The translations under genes and the position numbers were made by a program. A stretch of 64,000 nucleotides of DNA from Flavobacterium sp. ASW18X (lineage in GTDB: Bacteria; Bacteroidota; Bacteroidia; Flavobacteriales; Flavobacteriaceae): NCBI RefSeq assembly GCF_005144745.1, contig NZ_SWKK01000003.1:62001-126000 (forward strand), given 5' to 3'. The first letter of the stretch is position 1; the number at the start of each line of letters is the position of its first letter. This document shows positions 16,289 to 25,681 of the stretch, piece by piece. The notes below the pieces were generated by a model. The model made no database searches. It was given only the letters and a program-made list of their open reading frames with translations, and was not told where the DNA came from.

Positions 16289-18099
16289 TGGCATACGAAA
16301 AACCTATAACCATAAAAGAAGCTATCTCTTCTATAAGTGAGCAAGAGTTCATTCTTCCTGCTATACAAAGAGAATTTGTTTGGAACACGAGACAAATTGA
16401 AATGCTCTTTGATTCCATTATGAGAGACTATCCTATTAGTACTTTTTTGTTTTGGCATGTTAAAGCAGAACATGTGAACAGATTTAAGTTTTATAGATTT
16501 TTGCCTTATTTCCACCAAAGAGATAAACGCCATAATGACCCTGCAGAATTGAGTGTCACAAAAGATCGCAGAGCGGTTTTGGATGGCCAACAACGCTTAA
16601 CATCACTTTATCTTGGCTTAAAAGGGAGTTATGCTTATAAACTCAATAGGTACAATTGGAAGAGTGATCACGCCTTTCCTAAACGACACCTTTATATAAA
16701 CCTGCTTTCTGCTGCTGAGGACAATGAAATGCTTTACGATTTCAGATTTCTTTCTGTAGTAGAATTAAATCATTTCAATACTAACTTTAGTACTAAATAC
16801 CACTGGTTCAAAGTTGGTGATATCCTAGATTACACAGGGCTTATTCAGTTAATGAATTATATCAGCAAAAACTCATTAGCAGATTCCTCTAAATATTCCA
16901 CTCAGCAGATAGACTTCGCCTCCAACACGCTTTCTAATTTATATGAAAAATTTAACGACAAAGAGCTGATAAACTTCTATTTAGAAAAATCGGAAGAATT
17001 AGATAAAGTCCTTCACATTTTTATTCGTGTTAACAGCGGTGGAACTAAATTGAGCTACTCCGATTTGCTCTTGTCCATTGCCACAGCACAATGGAAGGAT
17101 AAAGATGCTCGTGAGGTTATTCATAAGTTTGTTGATTCTGTAAACAGTATTGACCCTGGATTCAATATCAATAAAGATTTAGTGTTAAAATCCTGTCTGG
17201 TGCTCGCGGATTTAGATGTAAAGTTCAAAGTAGATAACTTTTCAACCGAAAACATGCAGCTAATTGAAAAACAATGGGACTCTATTTCAATAGCAGTCAA
17301 TATTTCCTTTCAGCTTATAGCTTCATTTGGTTTTGACAGCAAAACATTAACTGCATATAATGCTGTAATACCGATAGCCTACTTCCTAAAAAAGAATGGA
17401 ATTGGTGAGGAAGTTTTGCATAGCAATCGGCATCAACAAAATAGAGCCAACATTAAAGAATGGCTAATTAGAGCATTGCTTAGAAAAGTTTTTGGTGGTA
17501 CTCCAGATAACCTGTATCCAACTTACAGAAAAATCATTACGGATAACCTGGGAACCTTCCCGCTTAAAGAATTAATCGACAAATACAAAGGTTCAAATAA
17601 ATCCTTGTCTTTTGATGAGGACACAATTGATAATTTATTAAACACACAATATGGCAGCCCTTTTGCCTATATGGTTTTAAGTTTATTATACCCATTAAAT
17701 CACTATTATAAGTTTCATCAAGACCATATGCATCCAAAGAAGTTCTTTACACAAAAGGCTTTGAAAAAATTGGGATATGATGATGCAAAAGTTGAAGATT
17801 ACATGACGAGGTTCAATAGACTTAGTAACCTTCAATTGATACAGGAAACACAGAACCTAGAGAAAAATGCAACACCATTAAACAAGTGGCTTTCAAGCAC
17901 CTTTATTGGGGAAGAATTAAGTAACTACAAGCAACTACACTACATACCATTGCAAAATGATTTGGAGATGGATAGCTTCATAGACTTTTATGAAAATCGT
18001 AAAGAAATACTAAAAAACAGGCTGATGCAATTGCTCAAAGTGGAGAAAAATCAATTAGTAAAAGTAGCAACTGAACCTTACGAGGAAGAATTAAATTAA
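16288..18099 (+). CDS. DUF262/DUF1524 protein (GmrSD-like type IV restriction)
   Basis: The protein is 603 residues from ATG 16288; an upstream TTG at 16285 is less likely. The DUF262 (ParB/Srx-like) domain shows LPAIQREFVWNTRQIEMLF and the nucleotide-binding motif LDGQQRLTSLYLG (near residue 97). The C-terminus has an HNH-type DUF1524 signature: FHQDHMHPKKFF near 475, then NRLSNLQLI and a later N-x-x-K. In GmrSD these halves use NTP to cleave glucosylated or hydroxymethylated cytosine DNA. It lies inside the type I operon, coupled to the first hsdM and one base before the second. This suggests that modified phage DNA that escapes type I restriction is covered by this protein (inference). Confidence 0.85.
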   Translation: MAYEKPITIKEAISSISEQEFILPAIQREFVWNTRQIEMLFDSIMRDYPISTFLFWHVKAEHVNRFKFYRFLPYFHQRDKRHNDPAELSVTKDRRAVLDGQQRLTSLYLGLKGSYAYKLNRYNWKSDHAFPKRHLYINLLSAAEDNEMLYDFRFLSVVELNHFNTNFSTKYHWFKVGDILDYTGLIQLMNYISKNSLADSSKYSTQQIDFASNTLSNLYEKFNDKELINFYLEKSEELDKVLHIFIRVNSGGTKLSYSDLLLSIATAQWKDKDAREVIHKFVDSVNSIDPGFNINKDLVLKSCLVLADLDVKFKVDNFSTENMQLIEKQWDSISIAVNISFQLIASFGFDSKTLTAYNAVIPIAYFLKKNGIGEEVLHSNRHQQNRANIKEWLIRALLRKVFGGTPDNLYPTYRKIITDNLGTFPLKELIDKYKGSNKSLSFDEDTIDNLLNTQYGSPFAYMVLSLLYPLNHYYKFHQDHMHPKKFFTQKALKKLGYDDAKVEDYMTRFNRLSNLQLIQETQNLEKNATPLNKWLSSTFIGEELSNYKQLHYIPLQNDLEMDSFIDFYENRKEILKNRLMQLLKVEKNQLVKVATEPYEEELN

Positions 18100-18100
18100 A

Positions 18101-19561
18101 ATGACCCAAAAAGAACTCGAAAAATACCTTTGGGCCGCTGCTACGCAACTACGAGGCACTATAGACGCTGGCGATTACAAACAATACATATTTCCGTTGC
18201 TGTTCTTTAAGCGCATTTGCGATGTGTACGACGAAGAATTTGAAAATGCCCTGGCTGAGAGTGATGGCGATTTAGAGTATGCCGCCTTTGCGGAACACCA
18301 CCACTTTCAGGTGCCTGAAGGCGCCCATTGGCAAAACGTACGTGAAACTACCACTAATGTAGGCAGCGCCATACAAGAAGCCATGCGTAGCATTGAAAAG
18401 GCCAACCCAGATACGCTGTACGGTATTTTTGGCGATGCCAGCTGGACGAACAAAAACCGACTCAGCGATGAAACCCTCACCAACCTTATAGAACATTTCT
18501 CTGCCCACAAACTAAGCCTTAGCAATGTGGCCGACGATAAACTGGGCAACGCTTATGAGTACCTGATAAAAGAATTTGCAGACGATAGTGGCCATACGGC
18601 TGCCGAATTCTACACCAACCGTACCGTGGTAAAGCTCATGACCAAGATTATGGATCCACAACCGGGGGAGAGCGTGTACGACCCAACCTGTGGTTCTGGT
18701 GGTTTATTGCTAAACTGCGCCCTGCATTTAAAAGAGGAAGGTAAAGAATACCGTACCCTAAAATTATATGGCCAAGAGATTAACCTGATTACTAGTGCCA
18801 TTGCCCGTATGAACATGTTTATGCATGGTATAGAAGAGTTTAGCATTGTACGCGGCGATACCCTGGCCCGCCCCGCTTTTTTACATAATGATGCCTTAAA
18901 AACCTTTAATGTAATACTGGCCAACCCGCCCTATAGCATAAAAGCGTGGGACCGTAGCGGTTTTGAAAACGACCCTTATGGCCGTAACCTTTGGGGCACC
19001 CCTCCACAAAGTTGTGCCGATTATGCTTTTCAGCAACACATACAGAAGAGTTTAGATGTGCATAATGGCCGCTCCATATCGCTTTGGCCACATGGTATTT
19101 TGTTTCGTGAATTTGAAGCGGATATGCGCAAACAAATGGTAGAACAAGATCTGGTGGAATGTGTGATTGGTTTAGGCCCAAACCTTTTCTATAACTCGCC
19201 TATGGAAGCTTGCTTATTGATTACAAAAACCAATAAAGAGGCTGAAAAGAAAGGTAAAGTCTTAATTATAAACGCAGTTAAAGAAGTTAGGCAAGATAAA
19301 AATATGGCGTTTTTAGACAGTAGCCATATCAACAAAATATATAAAGCCTACTCCAACTTTAAAGATGAAGAAGGATTTGCCAAGGTAATTGAGAATAAAG
19401 AAATTCTTGATAATAAGGCAAGTTTGAATATTGCTCAATATGTAAGCAATGTGGATTCGAACACGGAACAAATTAGCATAGACAAGGCGTTATCGGATTG
19501 GGAAGACCAATCTGAAAAATTGAAAAAAAGCATGAATGAACTTTTTCAAATCTTAAACTAA
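18101..19561 (+). CDS. hsdM: Type I restriction-modification methyltransferase subunit (second HsdM)
   Basis: The protein has 486 residues. HsdM_N is followed by AAEFYTNRTVVKLMT, SAM motif I DPTCGSGG (about residue 192) and motif IV NPPY (about 275). It aligns along its whole length with the first HsdM (for example FPLLFFKRI, LYGIFGDA, SAIARMNMF), so the two are paralogues. It is one base from hsdS and is therefore the likely core M subunit. The first two thirds have visibly more G and C than neighbouring genes: one 60-base line at 18361 is 52 percent by hand count, against 33 percent at 17281 in the DUF262 gene. This hints at separate acquisition. Confidence 0.95.
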   Translation: MTQKELEKYLWAAATQLRGTIDAGDYKQYIFPLLFFKRICDVYDEEFENALAESDGDLEYAAFAEHHHFQVPEGAHWQNVRETTTNVGSAIQEAMRSIEKANPDTLYGIFGDASWTNKNRLSDETLTNLIEHFSAHKLSLSNVADDKLGNAYEYLIKEFADDSGHTAAEFYTNRTVVKLMTKIMDPQPGESVYDPTCGSGGLLLNCALHLKEEGKEYRTLKLYGQEINLITSAIARMNMFMHGIEEFSIVRGDTLARPAFLHNDALKTFNVILANPPYSIKAWDRSGFENDPYGRNLWGTPPQSCADYAFQQHIQKSLDVHNGRSISLWPHGILFREFEADMRKQMVEQDLVECVIGLGPNLFYNSPMEACLLITKTNKEAEKKGKVLIINAVKEVRQDKNMAFLDSSHINKIYKAYSNFKDEEGFAKVIENKEILDNKASLNIAQYVSNVDSNTEQISIDKALSDWEDQSEKLKKSMNELFQILN

Positions 19562-19562
19562 G

Positions 19563-20765
19563 ATGGAAGCAATGTTGGAAAAGATAGATTTGAAGAATTT
19601 GGACAAAAGTGATTGGCTAACTTTTAAGTTTGAAGAAATTGCCCAAAAGATTTCAAAAACGGTTAAACCCGAAGAAGCCAATGTAGACTTATATGTTGGC
19701 CTGGAACATTTGGATGCAGAGGATATTCACATAAGAAGAAAAGGTGTGCCATCCGATGTTAAGGGTGGTAAATTGAGGTGTTATCCTGGTGACATTATTT
19801 TTGGCAAACGCCGTGCTTACCAACGTAAAGCCGCTATTGTAGATTTCGATGGCATCTGCTCTGCACACGCTTTTGTATTTAGAGCTAATCCAGTGATAAT
19901 AGAGCCAAAACTCTTTCCTTTCTTTTTGCATTCTGACCAATTTATGCACCGTATGGTAGATATTTCGGTAGGAGGGCTTTCACCGACCATCAATTGGGGT
20001 GACCTAAAAAACCAAGAGTTCCTCCTACCCCCAAAAGACCAACAAGCCCAACTAGCCAAATTACTTTGGGCTATGGATGATGTGATTGAAAAACAGCTAG
20101 AAAATAAAATAAAATACGAATTGTTTTATAAACGTTTTTTGTTTGATTCAGTTTCCGGGAAATTGTCTAATCAATTCAAAAATTGGAATGAGCATCTCTT
20201 TGGAGAGTTGGGAGAATCTTTCGGAGGATTAAATGGTAAAACCAAAAAGGATTTTGGGGAGGGAAGTCCATACGTTACTTACATGAATGTTTTTTCAAAC
20301 TCAAAAATAGATCCATCTAAGGTGGACTATGTGAAAATTAAAAACGGTGAGAAACAAAATGAACTAAGGTATGGGGATATTTTAATTACTGGATCATCGG
20401 AAACACCACAAGAATTGGGAATGTCATCAGTAGTTTTAGATGATTTAAAGGGATATTTCCTCAACTCATTTTGTTTTGGATTTAGGCTAAATGACTTTAA
20501 AACATTACTTCCAGAATATGCCAGATTTTTGATGAGAGGAGAGGAAGTACGAAAGTTTATGTTTAAAAGAGCTCAAGGCTCTACTAGATTTAATTTATCT
20601 AAAACAACAGTTAAAGAGAAATTGAAAATTGTTCTGCCAAAAATTGATGAGCAAAAACAGATTGCGGATAAATTAGAGTTCATGGAAAATAATATTTCGT
20701 CTTTTGAATCCAAAATCAATAGTTCCAAAGCCTTACAAAAGAGTTTAATTAATCAAGTGTTTTAG
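19563..20765 (+). CDS. hsdS: Type I restriction specificity subunit HsdS
   Basis: The protein has 400 residues with two target-recognition domains and two helical conserved regions. TRD1 (about 15-155) contains LRCYPGDIIFGKRRAYQRKA and ends at LLPPKDQQAQLAKLLWAMDD (first spacer helix). TRD2 (about 200-365) contains LRYGDILITGSSETPQELG and ends at VLPKIDEQKQIADKLEFMEN (second spacer helix). The architecture predicts a bipartite DNA target; the sequence recognised cannot be read from the protein. It lies between the second hsdM and the TIR-like gene, while hsdR is 7.2 kb downstream. Confidence 0.94.
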   Translation: MEAMLEKIDLKNLDKSDWLTFKFEEIAQKISKTVKPEEANVDLYVGLEHLDAEDIHIRRKGVPSDVKGGKLRCYPGDIIFGKRRAYQRKAAIVDFDGICSAHAFVFRANPVIIEPKLFPFFLHSDQFMHRMVDISVGGLSPTINWGDLKNQEFLLPPKDQQAQLAKLLWAMDDVIEKQLENKIKYELFYKRFLFDSVSGKLSNQFKNWNEHLFGELGESFGGLNGKTKKDFGEGSPYVTYMNVFSNSKIDPSKVDYVKIKNGEKQNELRYGDILITGSSETPQELGMSSVVLDDLKGYFLNSFCFGFRLNDFKTLLPEYARFLMRGEEVRKFMFKRAQGSTRFNLSKTTVKEKLKIVLPKIDEQKQIADKLEFMENNISSFESKINSSKALQKSLINQVF

Positions 20766-20768
20766 GGG

Positions 20769-22493
20769 ATGGGGTATAAAATATTCTATTCATATCAATC
20801 TGATATTTCAAAAAAGCTTAATCAATTTTTTATTAGGGAGGCCATAAACGCTGCTATTGATAGGATTAAAGACTATGAAATGGAACCTTTAATTGAAGGT
20901 TTTTATGGTGTAGGTGGGAATCCACCGTTAGCTGAAACTATGCTGAAGCAATCCTTTGAATCTGATATCTTTATAGGAGATGTCACTTTTACCTCTTCAA
21001 AAATATGGCAATCTAAATGTGTTGCATTTAAAGAAGATGCTAATTCTTATCTGATTGAAATTGAAAAGCCTGTAGATTTAAAACCAGCTCCAAATCCGAA
21101 TGTGTTAATTGAAACAGGTTATTCTTGGGCATTAAAAACATATGAACGAACAATTTTAGTCATGAACACGGCTTTTGACGACCCTTCTAAATTGCCGGTA
21201 GATATGAAAAATATACGATGGCCCATTACATATAATCTTTCGGAGGAAAGATTTGCAAAGCCATCGAAATATAGAAAGGAATTTGAAAATCTTACTAATG
21301 CTCTCGAAGAGGCCATAAGAGATGCTATTAATTCAAGTATTAAATATCGAGAAAAAATCTTAAGTCCTTTACAAACTTATCACTCTTGGGCATTACAGCA
21401 ACGCATTCCGTTCATTTTGACAAGTAAAAACAAGAAAATAATAACTGAACTAAGGGCTCGGGTATCTAAGGATAATCAACCTATTCGAGTTATAGCGCCA
21501 TCGAGAAGTGGATTGTCCCGATTGTTATTTGAACTTTTTAGAAAGAATGGTGATTTAGAAGAAAAATTGGAGTATTTAAACCGAATTATTTATCACGACT
21601 ATAACGGAGCTTTTGATGGAGACATATCTAGAAATCTAGCTTTTATAAAAAAACAAAACCTTGACAGTGTATTAATTTTAGATAATTGTCCAGAGCAAAA
21701 AATAGAAAAACTAGAAGAACAGTTCTTTGATTCCAAAATAAGACTAATAACCAAAAGTAGAAAAAGTCAAAATGCGTCTAACGAATATGTGATTTCTGAA
21801 AGCGATGTATTGGAAATGTGTGTAGAAATATTGGAAACAAAGTTTTCTTACAATAAGGCGGTTGAATTGGCCAATGAACTCAAAGGCAATTTAAAAAAAG
21901 TAATTTTAAATCTTAGTGAAAAAGTATCATCCGAAGGTCAAACATCTTCATTGGAATTAATTAAACAGGAAATTGGACAGGGTAACGTTGACAACGGTGC
22001 AATAGAGTTATTGACCAATATTTCGCTCTTCAAATATTTAGGGTTTCGACATGGACATGAACATGAATTGCATGCCTTCAGCACACTCTTTTACCCAGGA
22101 GAAAACATGGAAGAGGTAAAGTCCATAATTCAAATTTTACTAGAACATAATTTAGTTATCCAGAAAGGAGATTTTGTACATGTACAGATAGATGAAGAGG
22201 AATTAGTTTACGAATGGTGGAAGAATATAGATGCAGCAAAAATAGACATTATACATAGTTTAGAAAACAATATATTACTATATCGATTTTTAGAGCAATT
22301 ACTTAAAACACACAAAAGTAACCTAATACCTTCTCTTGAACACAACTTGTTTGGAACTAACAAATTCCTCGCCAAAAACAATTTTTATACTACTCGGATG
22401 GGGCAAAAGTTCCTAAATGATTTGGCTCCCATATACCCAGAAAAAGTTCTTGAATTTTCTGAATCAATAGTAAAAAGTTTACTGAATGGATGA
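20769..22493 (+). CDS. TIR-like effector fused to a degenerate STAND-like NTPase
   Basis: The protein has 574 residues. The N-terminus (about 1-170) opens with KIFYSYQSDISKKLNQFFI; the Y-S-x-Q-S-D start is seen in TIR-like Rossmannoid proteins of defence islands (family memory, not searched). Residues 205-400 resemble a STAND NTPase: a P-loop position APSRSGLSRLLFELF (about 242) in which the usual Gly-Lys-Ser/Thr is missing, and a Walker B-like VLILDNCP (about 302). A winged-helix-like segment follows. The last residues run directly into the helical protein encoded by the next gene (8-bp overlap). I infer a sensor-effector defence protein; NADase or another activity is not shown. Confidence 0.6.
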   Translation: MGYKIFYSYQSDISKKLNQFFIREAINAAIDRIKDYEMEPLIEGFYGVGGNPPLAETMLKQSFESDIFIGDVTFTSSKIWQSKCVAFKEDANSYLIEIEKPVDLKPAPNPNVLIETGYSWALKTYERTILVMNTAFDDPSKLPVDMKNIRWPITYNLSEERFAKPSKYRKEFENLTNALEEAIRDAINSSIKYREKILSPLQTYHSWALQQRIPFILTSKNKKIITELRARVSKDNQPIRVIAPSRSGLSRLLFELFRKNGDLEEKLEYLNRIIYHDYNGAFDGDISRNLAFIKKQNLDSVLILDNCPEQKIEKLEEQFFDSKIRLITKSRKSQNASNEYVISESDVLEMCVEILETKFSYNKAVELANELKGNLKKVILNLSEKVSSEGQTSSLELIKQEIGQGNVDNGAIELLTNISLFKYLGFRHGHEHELHAFSTLFYPGENMEEVKSIIQILLEHNLVIQKGDFVHVQIDEEELVYEWWKNIDAAKIDIIHSLENNILLYRFLEQLLKTHKSNLIPSLEHNLFGTNKFLAKNNFYTTRMGQKFLNDLAPIYPEKVLEFSESIVKSLLNG

Positions 22494-24444
22494 AGATATA
22501 ATTACCATACTTAATAAGTTATGTAGACGAAAAGTTACTGCTGCAAAAGCCATCTCTTTATTGTATAGATTGTCTATAACGGAAAATGGTTTTAAGGATG
22601 ATGCGCTAACGTGTATTAGAAACAAGTTTTTTACGCATTCATCCAATAACGCTTTAAATTTTGACAAACGAATTGAGGTTTTAGAAAGATTAAAGAACGA
22701 ATATGGAATTACAGAATCACTAATTCACATTTATGGTTCTATGTTGAAAACAGATAGATTCTATGGCTCTATTTCAACTGCTTCTGATGAGGATAATTCC
22801 CAAGATTTTGACATTCAAGATTCAAAAGAAATTAGTGAATATTATGATTATGCCCTTAAAGGAATCAGTGAAGCCATCGAAAAGGACGAGTCTAATTTTC
22901 TAGAATTGATAGAAGAAAAATTAAACGAAAGATTAAGTGAGCAATATAGGTGCGGAAACTCTGTACGCATACTTGAAATAATAAAGCAGCTTGCAATCAA
23001 AAAAGGTAAACTTCCCATAAAATTAAGAAGCAATATAGATGGCCTGATACTATCTACTCCAAAACTAAGTGAAAAAGATATTAAGAGTCTTAATGTATTC
23101 TTAGAGGAATTTAAAGTACAAACCACAGAAGAAAAACTTACAACAATTGTTATAGAAGCTCCTTATCTAAGTGAGCGCAATGAGCAAGGAGGGTATATTG
23201 ATATTTCTAAAAAGAGGGCACAAGACCTAGCTAAAAAGTATATTGAAGAGAAGATTGATTGGGAAACCTTTTTACCAAGTCTATTAATTAACGAACAAAA
23301 GCAAACATTTCATTTTGCAGAAAAAATTGGTCAAATAGATTATCCTCATGAAGCTTTACTTGAAAAGGCTCTAGATTTTTTGAAAACAATAGATGAGAAA
23401 AACCATAATACTTTATTTATTAATGGTTTGGTTCTTGGTGTAGGTAAAAACGAATTTACTAGAAAAGCAATTGAACAATCTTTAAACCATATAAACACAA
23501 TTGGTCTTGGCGTACATTTAACAAGGTTTTTAAAACCAATTTTGTTTAGTGATATTGATAAAATCAGGCCTTACTTAATACAAAAACCTGATTATTTAAG
23601 ATTGCTGGAATATATAGATCTTACTAGCTTAAATAACGATGAATTAAAAGAAATAACCTCTTGGTTGAAGACTATTAACTATTCATTTTCATTGGAAGTT
23701 ATACATGATGTTTTAAGAAAAGAACCAGAGCGCTGGAATGAACTTGAAAATCATATTGAGCTGCTATTATTTATCAAGGGGATACTACGTTATTCGAGTT
23801 TTATTAATAGTACGATACATATTGAAGAATTAATAAAACTGTTGATTAATAGCAAACCAGAACAAAATAAAATCGAATTTATTTTAAATGAAATAATCGA
23901 ATGTTATCAAGATTTCCATTTCCACAATGATACATTATTAAATTCCTTGATTTATTTTCTCCTTGAAAATTACTGGGAAATTTCTTGGACTTATTTAGGA
24001 GAGTATATTGGAGATAATAAAAAAATACCTTCAAAACTCAGTTACGTTTTAAATGCATTCAATTTTAATAACTCTAAGCTTTTTGCTTGGGTTAAGGAAA
24101 AACCTGGTACCCGGGCAGAAGTGGCTATGGGGTTCATGAACATTTTTAAGAAAACTGATGATACCACTGATAAATTAGAATTTACTCCAAGTGTATTAGA
24201 ATTGATTGATCAATATGGTAATAATAAAAAAATGTTGAATCGCTTAGACAACTCTTTGACATCATATAGGATTCATTCAATTAGTGGGGAAAAGCTTTAT
24301 TTAAAAAGAAAAGAATTGGTCCAAACCCTAAACAATCATTCCTTAGAAGAAGTAAGGGAATTCTCTTCAAGAATGTCGGCTAAATTAGATTTGTTGATTG
24401 AACAAGAGAAAAACTTTGAGGCCAATTACAACATTGGACACTAA
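22486..24444 (+). CDS. Helical-repeat partner of the TIR/STAND-like protein
   Basis: This is a 652-residue, almost entirely helical, Leu/Glu/Lys-rich protein with no transmembrane segment and no recognisable catalytic motif. Its first 70 residues (NKLCRRKVTAAKAISLLYRL, then LTCIRNKFFTHSSNN) look like the region that continues a STAND NTPase into its C-terminal repeats in single-chain homologues. The start overlaps the preceding stop by eight bases (ATGGATGA), and the codon just before this ATG in its own frame is TGA. The two proteins are therefore made by coupled reinitiation and not by frameshifting. It probably supplies the ligand-sensing repeats of a split STAND system (inference). Confidence 0.65.
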   Translation: MDEDIITILNKLCRRKVTAAKAISLLYRLSITENGFKDDALTCIRNKFFTHSSNNALNFDKRIEVLERLKNEYGITESLIHIYGSMLKTDRFYGSISTASDEDNSQDFDIQDSKEISEYYDYALKGISEAIEKDESNFLELIEEKLNERLSEQYRCGNSVRILEIIKQLAIKKGKLPIKLRSNIDGLILSTPKLSEKDIKSLNVFLEEFKVQTTEEKLTTIVIEAPYLSERNEQGGYIDISKKRAQDLAKKYIEEKIDWETFLPSLLINEQKQTFHFAEKIGQIDYPHEALLEKALDFLKTIDEKNHNTLFINGLVLGVGKNEFTRKAIEQSLNHINTIGLGVHLTRFLKPILFSDIDKIRPYLIQKPDYLRLLEYIDLTSLNNDELKEITSWLKTINYSFSLEVIHDVLRKEPERWNELENHIELLLFIKGILRYSSFINSTIHIEELIKLLINSKPEQNKIEFILNEIIECYQDFHFHNDTLLNSLIYFLLENYWEISWTYLGEYIGDNKKIPSKLSYVLNAFNFNNSKLFAWVKEKPGTRAEVAMGFMNIFKKTDDTTDKLEFTPSVLELIDQYGNNKKMLNRLDNSLTSYRIHSISGEKLYLKRKELVQTLNNHSLEEVREFSSRMSAKLDLLIEQEKNFEANYNIGH

Positions 24445-24454
24445 TAATTAAGAA

Positions 24455-25213
24455 ATGACCTTACACGAAGCCATACAACAGGTGTTAAAGGAAAAAGCAA
24501 GCCCACTATCCGCATCTGAAATTGCAAAGGTTTTAAATGAAAATGGGTTGTATCGTAAGGGCGATGGTTCTTTAATTAAAGGAGGTCAAATCAGTGCTCG
24601 TGTAAATAATTATCCACATTTATTAAACAAATTAAATTGTATTGTTTCCCAAAGGAGTGTAACTGGAATACCAGCAATCAAAAAAAGAAAAACAATCAGG
24701 AATAGCATATTCGTTAAGACTAACGATAAAACCTCTATCCTGATGGAAACACTAATGAAGCCCAAGAGCTTTAAAGCAATACCAAAAGTTGAGAATAAGG
24801 TTCCCGATCGGCCCGGTCTATATTGTATGCGCATAGTAGACCCAACATCATTAATACCTTTATTTGCAGATGTCCTACGGCAAAGAAACCATAACATCAT
24901 TTATATAGGTTTAGCATCTAAAAGTTTAAAAAAACGTTTTTTAGGGCAAGAACTACGAGCCAAAGGTCATGGCACCTTTTTCAGAAGTTTAGGAGCCGTG
25001 TTAGGTTTTACTCCAGAAAAAGGGTCATTGGTTGGAAAGAAAAACCAAAAAAATTACAAATTTTCTTATAAGGATCAAGCAGCAATCATTGACTCTATCA
25101 ATGAAAACTTCATTGTAAATTGGGTAGAGGTCGATGGCAACATTGACGCTATTGAAAATGAGCTGCTAAAAACATATTTACCCTTGTTGAATTTGGCAGG
25201 TAATCCTGGTTAA
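24455..25213 (+). CDS. HARE-HTH/GIY-YIG endonuclease fusion
   Basis: The protein has 252 residues. Residues 1-70 form a winged helix of the HARE-HTH type (LHEAIQQVLKEKASPLSASE, then VLNENGLYRKGDG, then QISARVNNYP), a domain found in restriction and DNA-repair proteins. From about 118 to 252 a GIY-YIG nuclease is visible: PGLYCMRI and NIIYIGLA (the two strands), then LKKRFLG with the catalytic Arg, a Glu in AIENELLKTYLP and a terminal Asn in LLNLAGNPG. It would nick or cut DNA chosen by the HTH domain. It lies 11 bp after the helical partner gene in the same direction, so it may share its transcript. Confidence 0.75.
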   Translation: MTLHEAIQQVLKEKASPLSASEIAKVLNENGLYRKGDGSLIKGGQISARVNNYPHLLNKLNCIVSQRSVTGIPAIKKRKTIRNSIFVKTNDKTSILMETLMKPKSFKAIPKVENKVPDRPGLYCMRIVDPTSLIPLFADVLRQRNHNIIYIGLASKSLKKRFLGQELRAKGHGTFFRSLGAVLGFTPEKGSLVGKKNQKNYKFSYKDQAAIIDSINENFIVNWVEVDGNIDAIENELLKTYLPLLNLAGNPG

Positions 25214-25283
25214 CTAATAGAAGTAACACAATTACGAAATGAATGTAAACGGATAGCGAAAAGTAGCTATTAAAATAAATCGT

Positions 25284-25649
25284 ATGAACTCTAAAAAGGA
25301 ATTTATTCAATTCATTAATACGATGGAGAAGGCATCGTTAACCAATTTAAATACAAGTTATTCTAAAATAAATGTATCAAAAGAGGTATGGTGGTTGAAT
25401 GTGGCTACACATAAGTTTGAAAATGATGTTCATTTGCTTTTGAAGAATTATGATGAAATTATCTGGATTTATCTTCCCAAAGACTTTGTAAAAAATCTGA
25501 GCTCTTGTTTTAAAATAAGACCGGATAGGGATGCCATAGATTTGGAGATTTCAGCGGACAAAAACTTTATGTATTTACGGGACATCAAATCGGGAGGCAG
25601 CGGATTTGACTTTACCCCCTATATTCAAAGAGCAATTTCTATAGAATAG
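25284..25649 (+). CDS. Hypothetical protein of the defence cluster
   Basis: This is a 121-residue soluble protein of mixed composition that I do not recognise. It has no signal peptide or membrane segment. The centre (VWWLNVATHKFENDVHLLL, then DEIIWIYLPKDF) suggests an alpha/beta fold, and the end has a Gly-rich turn (KSGGSGFDFTPYI). It lies 70 bp after the GIY-YIG gene and 32 bp before the possible HEPN gene. The close spacing to the latter would fit a two-gene module such as toxin and antitoxin, but no sequence motif proves it. Confidence 0.6.
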   Translation: MNSKKEFIQFINTMEKASLTNLNTSYSKINVSKEVWWLNVATHKFENDVHLLLKNYDEIIWIYLPKDFVKNLSSCFKIRPDRDAIDLEISADKNFMYLRDIKSGGSGFDFTPYIQRAISIE

Positions 25650-25681
25650 AGGTTTAATTGAATTGATATTTTAGAAAAGAA

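Noticed and set aside
22470-22500. Programmed frameshift joining the TIR/STAND and helical-repeat genes
   Set aside because: No slippery heptamer fits, and the codon just before the second ATG in its own frame is a stop, so coupled reinitiation is the simpler explanation.
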